From an uncultured Lachnospiraceae bacterium (GTDB lineage: Bacteria > Bacillota > Clostridia > Lachnospirales > Lachnospiraceae), in contig CAJFOH010000032.1 of the NCBI GenBank assembly GCA_904395845.1, positions 1 through 37,886 on the forward strand: a DNA stretch of 37,886 bases, in the 5' to 3' direction. The notes beneath the pieces are model-generated. The model was not told where the DNA came from and did no database searches. It saw only the letters and a list, made by a program, of their open reading frames with translations. How positions within the stretch are numbered: the first letter of the stretch is position 1; every line of letters starts with the position of its first letter. Positions 32,141 to 37,886 of this stretch are shown piece after piece. A program made the translations under genes and the position numbers.

Positions 32141-33745
32141 ATGAGAAGTTTAGTAAAAAAATGTATTTGTGTCTTTAGTATTGGTATGTTTGTATCTAGT
32201 GTTGGCTGTGGAAATAAGTCCACATTCATTCAGGAAGGAAGTCATACTCGTGAAGAAACTTATATGGAAGAATTTAGAACGAAATACATAGAAAATGATA
32301 GTTTTATACTACATATGGAGGAATCACTTTTTTCGGAAAAGGAGATAAAAGAATTAAATCAACTTGTTAAAAATGATTTGGAAGTGATAAAAAAAGAGAG
32401 TAAGAGCCTAAAAGAACCTAGTATTATTTATGTTGTAAGTGATACTCTAACAGGTGGAATACAGGTGGTGGAAAACAAAATTTTTTGTACCAAAGAGCAA
32501 ATACAAACAGGGGAATATCGAAGGAGTCTAATACAAACAAGTATATCCATTCCAAATATGTGGCAGGCAATTGGACTAGACAACTATTTATTTGGAAAAG
32601 AAGGACAGAGTAGTATAGGAATTGAAGAGTTGAAAAATTATTATAAGAATCAGGAAAATATGGCTACATTATCTCTAATTCCAGCATATTTTATAGATTC
32701 TTTTGTAGATGAAGATACAAAGAACATGGCATATGAAACAGCAAATCAGCTGACATCGTATATTATGGATACATATGGAATAGAAGTATTTTTAACTACA
32801 AATCAATTAGGTGATTATCGACAGAAGTGGTTAGAAAGCATAGAGATTTCCAATTATGTAGAAAATTATAATTTTTTTACTGATGAAATGACCTATGTAT
32901 TAGATGATAGTGTACCGTTAATTATGAAATATAAAAATTTATCTTTTTATTTAGAGCCAGTAAATTGGATGGATAGTGCAAGTGAAGTGTATCATGTATT
33001 AGTTAAGTGGAAAGAAGGCTATGATTTTATGTTTACATCACTAGAAAAAAACGAGCCTGCTGCATTTGAATTAATAAAAGAAAATATTGATGCACCAGTA
33101 TTTGTAAAGGTTATGGATTATGATACAGATATTATTAGTCATACAGATGATGATAACACGATTCATTTAAGTAGATGGTATGATTTTTATCATGAGTGCG
33201 TACATATATTACAGCTGGAAGGGAAACATTATAGAGATTTTCATTGGTTGTATGAAGGTTCTGCTGAATATATTTCTTTAAGTACAAAAAGCTTTTTTGT
33301 AGATGAAAAATATAAAAAAGGAAACTTTGATGTTATAGTAAATAATGGTGGATACGTAGGAAAGACAGAGGCGGATAAACAATTATTGGATTATATAAGA
33401 GAATATTATCTAAGAAAAACAGAAAAACCTAAAGAAATCAAGGATATACAGCTTCAGTTAATTACCGAAGCCATTGGAAGATTTACATTGCTTTATCCAG
33501 AGGTTGAAGTAACAGAACCAGTTGCCCTACCTCCAAATGTAAGATGGTGGGATGAGAATGGAGCGAAAGGAAATTTTTTAACCTATCCACAAGCTCAGGT
33601 TGTTGTTACCTATTTGTCAGAGAAGTATGGCTTGGATATGGTAGTAAAAGTGGAGAAAGGAATAATTACTTTTGAAGAAGCATTTGGAGCAGATGAACTA
33701 ACAGTGATTCAACAATGTATTGATGATTTAAGGAAAAGTGAATAA
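32141..33745 (+). CDS. Putative lipoprotein zinc metallopeptidase (HExxH, gluzincin-like)
   Basis: 534-aa exported protein of no recognised named family. The N-terminal signal peptide has a lipobox SSVGC, giving a lipidated Cys at residue 23. The centre carries HECVH (His351-Glu352-x-x-His355), followed by WLYEGSAEY, in which Glu372 would be the third zinc ligand, as in gluzincin-type peptidases with a short spacer. The N-terminal roughly 300 residues are acidic and helical, and the roughly 150 residues after the active site end with YPQAQVVVTYLSEKYG and FGADELTVI. That end resembles the substrate-binding/EF-like tail seen in peptidase-MA-like proteins. Predicted location is the outer membrane face. 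AAGAGGTGG precedes the ATG. It has its own promoter and sits between two copies of a 26-nt repeat. Confidence 0.72.
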   Translation: MRSLVKKCICVFSIGMFVSSVGCGNKSTFIQEGSHTREETYMEEFRTKYIENDSFILHMEESLFSEKEIKELNQLVKNDLEVIKKESKSLKEPSIIYVVSDTLTGGIQVVENKIFCTKEQIQTGEYRRSLIQTSISIPNMWQAIGLDNYLFGKEGQSSIGIEELKNYYKNQENMATLSLIPAYFIDSFVDEDTKNMAYETANQLTSYIMDTYGIEVFLTTNQLGDYRQKWLESIEISNYVENYNFFTDEMTYVLDDSVPLIMKYKNLSFYLEPVNWMDSASEVYHVLVKWKEGYDFMFTSLEKNEPAAFELIKENIDAPVFVKVMDYDTDIISHTDDDNTIHLSRWYDFYHECVHILQLEGKHYRDFHWLYEGSAEYISLSTKSFFVDEKYKKGNFDVIVNNGGYVGKTEADKQLLDYIREYYLRKTEKPKEIKDIQLQLITEAIGRFTLLYPEVEVTEPVALPPNVRWWDENGAKGNFLTYPQAQVVVTYLSEKYGLDMVVKVEKGIITFEEAFGADELTVIQQCIDDLRKSE

Positions 33746-33916
33746 AGATTGCCAAGGAAATATAAAGCCATTTATATTTGAAATGTACCGTTTGTTAAAA
33801 AAATCAGTGATATATAACCACTATCTTGCTATATAGGGAAAATGTGATATACTGAGAATAAATATACATAATTATATATAGGTATAAGTAAACTATAAGT
33901 AAACCATATATTTATA

Positions 33917-33942
33917 GTGGATATCCAGATACAAGATTATAA
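33917..33942 (+). pseudogene. 26-nt repeat, copy 2: possible remnant of a GH3 gene end
   Basis: Exact copy of the last 26 nt of the GH3 gene, ending in the same stop codon. The flanking sequence before and after is different. It could be all that is left of a second GH3 gene, or a recombination scar. Confidence 0.55.
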
Positions 33943-34023
33943 GGAATATAGTAAAAAATAGTATTTTAGATACACTAACAAGCAAAAAGATTTTATTACA
34001 ATAAACTTATAACAATAGGTTAC

Positions 34024-34080
34024 ACAACAAAAGGGATTTTTTTCATACATTTTGTTATGGAGAAAATCCTTTTTTGTTGT
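34024..34080 (+). terminator. Strong terminator-like hairpin with no intact gene upstream
   Basis: ACAACAAAAGGGATTTTTTT pairs with AGAAAATCCTTTTTTGTTGT with small bulges around a roughly 17-nt loop. It lies 82 nt beyond the GH3-end copy and 279 nt beyond the metallopeptidase stop. It may serve the metallopeptidase or a lost gene. Confidence 0.7.
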
Positions 34081-34122
34081 ATAGATAAAAGAAATTTAGA
34101 AAAGATTTCAATTAGTTATTTT

Positions 34123-34152
34123 TTGTAGAGGAAAGATATGTTATAGTATAAA
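34123..34152 (+). promoter_or_regulatory. Candidate promoter of the small GNAT gene
   Basis: TTGTAG, an 18-nt spacer and TATAAA at 34147-34152. The predicted start near 34159 gives a leader of about 31 nt with GGAGG 9 nt from the ATG. Confidence 0.5.
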
Positions 34153-34189
34153 TAAAAAGAGTGATAAGAAAAAATGGAGGAATTAATGT

Positions 34190-34468
34190 ATGAATTTTAT
34201 ATATGAAGAAAATCGAATTTATTTAAACAATGAAGATAATGTAGTAGTGGCAGAAATACGATTTCCAGAAGTGGAAGGAAACACCGTTGAAATTACAAGA
34301 ACCTTTGTGGATGAATCCTTACGTGGACAAGGGGTAGCTGGAAAGTTAATGAATGAAGCAGTAACTTCCTTAAAAGAGAAAGGAAAGAAAGTAATACCTA
34401 CATGTTCCTATGCAAGAAAGTGGTTTGAGAACCATGAAGAATACAAAAGTATGGTAGCAGAAAAATAG
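34190..34468 (+). CDS. Small GNAT-like acetyltransferase (YjdJ/Acetyltransf_CG type)
   Basis: 92-aa minimal GNAT protein of the YjdJ-like group. VDESLRGQGVAGKLMNEAVTSL holds the acetyl-CoA pyrophosphate loop (R-G-Q-G-V-A), and KKVIPTCSYARKWFENHEEYKSMV has the family's conserved Cys-Ser-Tyr-Ala and C-terminal Trp-Phe. Members are about 90-100 aa, so it is full length. GGAGG sits 9 nt upstream. A nearer ATG at 34186 is out of frame and short. The substrate is unknown. It is a single gene between a gene-poor gap and a transposase relic. Confidence 0.9.
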   Translation: MNFIYEENRIYLNNEDNVVVAEIRFPEVEGNTVEITRTFVDESLRGQGVAGKLMNEAVTSLKEKGKKVIPTCSYARKWFENHEEYKSMVAEK

Positions 34469-34537
34469 ATTTGAAAGGTATTTTGTAAAAATATAATACT
34501 TATAAATATTATTATATTTTATGTAATGGAACAAGTG

Positions 34538-34556
34538 TGTAATGAAGCTTCATACA
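34538..34556. repeat. Palindrome next to the TnpB relic
   Basis: TGT-a-ATGAAGCTTCAT-ACA, a perfect 12-nt core extended by three pairs with one bulge. IS200/IS605 elements carry subterminal hairpins at their ends, so this could be a relic end; it could also be an unrelated hairpin. Confidence 0.45.
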
Positions 34557-34603
34557 TGACCAAAAATATGAAAATCTAGAGAAAGGAGAGTCTACTCAAA
34601 AAA

Positions 34604-34815
34604 TATCCGAAAACAAAAGTAAAAGGTACACAAACTTCATGACAAAATAGAAAAAATTTGTATGATTATTTAAATAAAACAATAGCTGAGATAATGAAGT
34701 ACAAACCATTCTACATAGCAATTGAAGAATTGAATGTATTATAAATGATGAAGAATAGACATTGCAAGTATGTACCAAAGGCTAATTTAGGAATTAACAA
34801 CTCACATTTTGGGTA
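34604..34815 (+). pseudogene. Decayed TnpB (IS200/IS605-type) fragment
   Basis: One reading frame from about 34604 encodes a TnpB-like stretch: after an internal TGA (34640-34642) come KTIAEIMKYKPFYIAIEELNV, then TAA (34742-34744), then MMKNRHCKYVPKA. This matches the TnpB RuvC-region pattern of a helical lead, an IxIExLNV strand with the catalytic Glu, and GMMKNRHLSK. Only the central part of the protein is left, the two stops break it, and no TnpA or clear element ends are seen. It lies directly upstream of the glycosyltransferase gene, whose ribosome binding site is poor, and may have altered that gene's 5' region. The 358-nt stretch 34469-34826 holds little else. Confidence 0.78.
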
Positions 34816-34826
34816 GCGGTAGTATT

Positions 34827-35759
34827 ATGGATAAGGTGGCAGTTTTAATTCCATGCTACAATGAGGAAAAAACAATAAAAAAAGTAGTAGAAGATTGGAA
34901 AAAAGAACTTCCAACAGCAGTGATATATGTATATGATAACAACTCAAAGGATAATACTGCAAAAATAGCAAAAGAAGCAGGGGCGGTAGTTCGCCATGAA
35001 TATCAGCAAGGAAAAGGAAATGTAATTCGCCGTATGTTTCGAGAAATTGATGCAGAGTGCTATATTATGATTGATGGAGATGATACATATCCAGCAGAAT
35101 ATGCAAGTAAAATTGTAAGTGCAATTCAAAACGGGGCGGATATGGTAGTGGGGGATCGTTTGTCTTCTACTTATTTTGAAGAAAATAAAAGACCATTTCA
35201 TAATTTAGGGAATAGTTTGGTTCGAAGTACAATTAACCGATTGTTTAAAAGCAATATTAGAGATATTATGACAGGATATCGTGGATTTAGTTACGATTTT
35301 GTAAAAACGTTTCCAGTATTATCAAAAGGATTTGAAATCGAAACAGAAATGACTATTCATGCAGTGGATAAAAATTTGTATGTGGAAAACATTATTATTG
35401 ATTATAGAGATCGCCCAGAGGGAAGTGAATCAAAGTTAAATACATATCGAGATGGAATGAAAGTACTTATTACAATCGGTAAATTATATAAGAATTATAA
35501 GCCACTAGGATTTTTCGGATTTCTATCTAGCTTGTTATTTATATTATCTGCTATTTTATTTGTACCAATTTTTTGCACTTATATACAGACAGGATTAGTT
35601 CCAAGGATTCCAACATTAATTGTTAGTGGATTTGTTGCTATGGTTGCAATACAATCATTATTTGCTGGGGTTATATTAAGCACCTTATGTACAAAAGAAA
35701 GACAAGAATTTGAATTTCGCCGTTGTCTTATCCATAATATGAAAAAGGAAAACGTATAA
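34827..35759 (+). CDS. Family 2 glycosyltransferase with C-terminal membrane segments
   Basis: GT-A fold glycosyltransferase of 310 aa from the chosen ATG at 34827 (MDKVAVLIPCYNEE); the track start at 34809 is a TTG inside the TnpB relic. Residues about 5-100 carry VLIPCYNEEKTIKKVV (nucleotide-sugar site) and IMIDGDDTYPAEYA (metal-binding DGDD). MTGYRGFSYDFVKTFP and GFEIETEMTIHA are typical of polyprenyl-phosphate glycosyltransferases (DPM1/GtrB-like). Two C-terminal hydrophobic pairs (about residues 230-255 and 265-295) anchor it in the membrane. It probably transfers a sugar from a nucleotide donor to a lipid carrier or envelope glycan. No strong ribosome binding site is visible, and a transposase relic abuts the 5' end. 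A strong terminator follows. Confidence 0.9.
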   Translation: MDKVAVLIPCYNEEKTIKKVVEDWKKELPTAVIYVYDNNSKDNTAKIAKEAGAVVRHEYQQGKGNVIRRMFREIDAECYIMIDGDDTYPAEYASKIVSAIQNGADMVVGDRLSSTYFEENKRPFHNLGNSLVRSTINRLFKSNIRDIMTGYRGFSYDFVKTFPVLSKGFEIETEMTIHAVDKNLYVENIIIDYRDRPEGSESKLNTYRDGMKVLITIGKLYKNYKPLGFFGFLSSLLFILSAILFVPIFCTYIQTGLVPRIPTLIVSGFVAMVAIQSLFAGVILSTLCTKERQEFEFRRCLIHNMKKENV

Positions 35760-35797
35760 ATTAGATATAAAAATAGAAATAGTTACTTAGAAAAAAG

Positions 35798-35865
35798 AAA
35801 AGGTAGATTTAGTTTTTATTCATACAATATTTACTACTAACGAATAAAAATAAATCTACCTTTTT
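35798..35865. terminator. Bidirectional terminator between convergent genes
   Basis: AAAGGTAGATTTAgTTTTTATTC pairs with GAATAAAAAtAAATCTACCTTTTT, about 22 bp with one mismatch. Flanking A-run and T-run serve both the glycosyltransferase and the plsC-type gene. Confidence 0.9.
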
Positions 35866-35875
35866 GATTAGAAAA

Positions 35876-36598
35876 TCAAGAGTTTTTAAGCATTTCCTCA
35901 ATAATAGACTGGGTATATGCTCCTAGGAATTTCTTTTGCTCTTTCTCTAATTCTTTGATTTTTATTGGTTCTCCAAAAGTAACAGTAACATGTCTTTTAC
36001 GAATTTTAGGGAATTGATTTTCAAAAATATCAGCAGTTCCTTTCATTGCAACAGGAATAATTGGGCAACCGGATTTTTCAGCAATTTTTAAACTTCCTTC
36101 CTTAAATGGCATTAACTCAAGTTCAGAGCCAGTATTTCTTGTGCCTTCAGGGAAAATCCAAATGGAAATGCCTTGTTTTACTTTTTCAATTCCTTCTAAA
36201 ATGGTTTTTAACCCCTCTTTAATATTATTACGGTCTAAGAATAGGCAATTTACAAGACGCATCCAATGAGATAATAGAGGGATTTTTTCCATCTCTTTTT
36301 TTGCAATAAATCCTGTTAAGTTAGGAACTAAGGAATAACCAATTACAATATCATAGAAACTTCTATGATTTCCTACATAAAGAACAGGCTCATCAGGAAT
36401 ATTTTCTTTCCCAATAACTGTTAATTTTGTCCCAGATAAAAATAATACAACACGAAATGCCCATTGAATAATAGCTAATGAGCTTTTGTTTCGTAGATTT
36501 GGATTAAATTTACCTATGATGTACTCAATAATTTGTACAAGAATCGTTGCGATTAAAAATAAAATAACAAAACTTGCAACAAGTATAAAACGTATCAT
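35876..36598 (-). CDS. plsC: 1-acyl-sn-glycerol-3-phosphate acyltransferase (PlsC-type)
   Basis: Membrane acyltransferase that makes phosphatidic acid from lysophosphatidic acid in phospholipid synthesis. The ATG start at 36598 (240 aa, MIRFILVASF) has GAGG 6 nt upstream; the track start at 36604 is a TTG. An N-terminal membrane segment covers about residues 3-25. Acyltransferase motif I is GNHRSFYDIV (His-x4-Asp), motif II lies around FIAKKEMEKIPLLSHWM with FLDRNN, and motif III is WIFPEGTRN. Motif IV is PIIPVAMKGT near residue 185. The length is typical. A large bipartite inverted repeat lies upstream in the leader region. Confidence 0.93.
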   Translation of the reverse strand: MIRFILVASFVILFLIATILVQIIEYIIGKFNPNLRNKSSLAIIQWAFRVVLFLSGTKLTVIGKENIPDEPVLYVGNHRSFYDIVIGYSLVPNLTGFIAKKEMEKIPLLSHWMRLVNCLFLDRNNIKEGLKTILEGIEKVKQGISIWIFPEGTRNTGSELELMPFKEGSLKIAEKSGCPIIPVAMKGTADIFENQFPKIRKRHVTVTFGEPIKIKELEKEQKKFLGAYTQSIIEEMLKNS

Positions 36599-36613
36599 AG
36601 TCAACCTCGCCTT

Positions 36614-36676
36614 CTACTATGTTTCAACTATGGAATATATGGAAAAAGCACTGATACAACCATAGTATCATAGTAG
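36614..36676. promoter_or_regulatory. Bipartite inverted repeat upstream of the plsC gene
   Basis: CTACTATG (36614-36621) pairs with CATAGTAG (36669-36676), and ACTATGG (36627-36633) pairs with CCATAGT (36660-36666), with small internal loops and a 26-nt apical loop. The two nested perfect stems suggest a stable leader RNA or a double operator. Confidence 0.6.
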
Positions 36677-36736
36677 TAAAATATTTTAAGTATATTTTAC
36701 ATTAGAACAATGGAAGTTGCAATAAAAAAATACAAT

Positions 36737-36771
36737 AAAAAAGCTTCTGGTAGTTACACAAGAAGCTTTTT
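36737..36771 (-). terminator. Terminator of the nuclease pseudogene
   Basis: AAAAAAGCTTCT pairs with AGAAGCTTTTT around a 12-nt loop, about 10 nt past the stop on the minus strand. It is followed on that strand by a T-rich run. Confidence 0.85.
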
Positions 36772-36781
36772 AAAGAATAGG

Positions 36782-37783
36782 TTACGAATTAGAAGGATAG
36801 GCTTTTAGCCATTCTTCTTTTAACTGTTGTAATTGTTCGGTAGAAATGTTTGCAATGTCTATGATGAAATTATCATCAACATGTTTAGAAAGCATATTAA
36901 AAACTATTTGACGAATACTTTCTAGTTTGCCTTGTTCAAGTCCTAATAACAGTCCTTCCTCTCTACCCATAGTACGAATATCATTGCTTAAATTACACAT
37001 ATGCGTCACCGCCCTTTCTATTTCTAAATCGTGGTTACCTGAAGTTCCTAATTCTTCCCTCATATTTTTCAATTTACTGATGGAAGATAACTTAGGAGAA
37101 AATAAGGTAGATAAAAATTCCAATAACTTATTATCTGGAACAACATCATAGTTTAATCGAATCATAATAACTTCCATTAAGTCATAGGTTTCTCTTTTTT
37201 CTTTTACATTACCATAAACTTGTTCTTCTATTGTATAATATCGATTAATGGAATTCCCCTTTTCTTTGTGGGGATTGGTGCATATCCAAATGGAATATAC
37301 TTTTTTCATATCTTCATAATGTGAGCCAGAAAATTCCACTCCCTTTTGGGAAGAAATTAAACGACAAGCATAGTAAACTCCACGTGTTAGTATAGAGTAA
37401 GATAGTCGTTCGGTTGTTTGAGCTTCAATGTTGATAATTAATTTTACTGGTTCTTTCTTCGGCGTTATAGCAAAGAAGCGAATGTCATAAAATATCTTCC
37501 CCTCTGTTATACTACTATCCTCAATATTTAGTCCAGCAATTTTTTGAGCTACAAAGGTAGCTTCGTTGTTTGCATTTGTTCTATCAGGGTCGATAGAAAC
37601 TTTGGATACTTCTACTTGCTCAATGTAGTTGTTAGTAATTTCTTCCACACTACAAGTGGAAAAATCAGAAATACAATGCTTTAAAATAAAAGCAAGAATT
37701 GGTTTGTAAGACAATATTTTCTTTCAAGATGCATCGTATAATTTTTGTTCCTCCAAAGATGAATTGGAAAACTCTATTTTCAT
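36782..37783 (-). pseudogene. Rpn/PD-(D/E)XK-family nuclease gene interrupted by an in-frame TGA
   Basis: The track ORF (36782-37714) begins with a TTG and lacks a ribosome binding site. In the same frame, an ATG at 37783 with AAGGAGG 10 nt upstream reads MKIEFSNSSLEEQKLYDAS, then TGA at 37726-37724, then KKILSYKPILAFILKHC. The natural gene is therefore 37783 to 36782, about 333 codons, with one nonsense codon at position 20. The protein is of the Rpn/PDDEXK transposase-nuclease group common in Lachnospiraceae: SYKPILAFILKH, an active-site-like YDIRFFAITP...LIINIEAQ, and a C-terminal tail with GREEGLLLGLEQGKLESIRQ. The rest of the frame is open, so decay is recent, or translation restarts at low level. 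Confidence 0.85.
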
Positions 37784-37886
37784 AAATGAAATACCTCCTT
37801 ACTCTCCAGTACAAATAAGGTGTATAAGGTGTAATAACCTATCATTAATGCTAGATTATTACAAAAGGCTATAAAAAAGTAATACC

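Larger units (their letters stand above)
33746..34189. other. Gene-poor gap of 444 nt with a GH3-end copy and a terminator
   Basis: Holds short AT-rich repeats (ATAAGTAAACTATAAGTAAACCATA near 33885-33909), the 26-nt copy of the GH3 end (33917-33942), a strong terminator-like hairpin (34024-34080) and a candidate promoter for the small GNAT (34123-34152). No complete ORF is visible. The arrangement looks like the scar of a lost gene whose 3' end and terminator remain. Confidence 0.6.

Noticed and set aside
34186-34206. ATG at 34186 as start of a short peptide
   Set aside because: It gives only six codons out of frame with the GNAT gene; the ATG at 34190 has the better ribosome-binding-site spacing.
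37724-37726. TGA as a recoded selenocysteine codon
   Set aside because: No selenocysteine insertion element or selenoprotein context is visible, and the family has no Cys or Sec at this place; a nonsense mutation is simpler.

Overview
The window is AT-rich, densely coded DNA from a low-GC Gram-positive anaerobe, most likely a spore-forming member of the Clostridia close to Lachnospiraceae. The case rests on a T-box-controlled prolyl-tRNA synthetase of the short archaeal type, a YtvI-type sporulation membrane protein, class I Hcp and flavodiiron FprA (strict-anaerobe stress proteins), strong AAGGAGG-type ribosome binding sites, and compact sigma-A promoters with 17-nt spacers. The species cannot be named from the sequence alone.

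Layout. 1-4230: housekeeping genes on the plus strand (AIR-synthase-like protein, trmL, then HAD phosphatase, RluA-type pseudouridine synthase and ytvI from their own promoter). 4205-8853: a promoter lying inside the end of ytvI, a proline T-box leader and proS; then a zinc-ribbon/membrane/leucine-rich-repeat protein and the CCA-adding enzyme. 8973-11664: a divergent Crp/Fnr regulator and hcp pair with a palindrome between them. 11724-12177: a gene-free stretch full of hairpins and short direct repeats. 12178-15672: a zinc-ribbon membrane protein overlapping a TPM-domain protein, then ppiB overlapping a GNAT gene. 15787-20364 (minus): a lipoprotein, ABC permease and ABC ATPase cluster. 20431-22989 (minus): fprA and an AI-2E-family membrane protein. 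23138-24778: ispE and a GntR/FCD regulator, with a perfect ATTGTATACAAT palindrome at the predicted start of transcription. 24871-31956: a sugar-acid catabolic island with a divergent AraC regulator, then mannonate dehydratase, a GPH-family symporter, a HAD hydrolase and a cytoplasmic NagZ-like GH3 enzyme. 32141-37886: a lipoprotein zinc metallopeptidase, small GNAT, decayed TnpB relic, glycosyltransferase, PlsC-type acyltransferase, and an Rpn/PD-(D/E)XK nuclease gene broken by an in-frame TGA.

How the genes may work together. Hcp and FprA are both reductive detoxification enzymes (nitrogen oxides and oxygen), but they have separate promoters, and only hcp sits beside a Crp/Fnr gene. In the sugar island the symporter could import a small glycoside, the GH3 enzyme could cleave it in the cytoplasm, and UxuA could dehydrate the resulting mannonate. 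The other uronate-pathway genes (uxaC, uxuB, kdgK, kdgA) are not in the window. The AraC promoter carries a perfect dyad centred on its -35 element, which suggests autoregulation.

No single fully formed novel defence or mobile system is visible. The most interesting signals are the self-contained regulatory architectures (ispE/gntR and araC/uxuA), the 26-nt copy of the GH3 gene end about 2 kb downstream, the TnpB relic, the stop-interrupted nuclease, and the structured gene-free stretch near 11.9 kb. No tRNA, rRNA, CRISPR array or intact insertion sequence was found.
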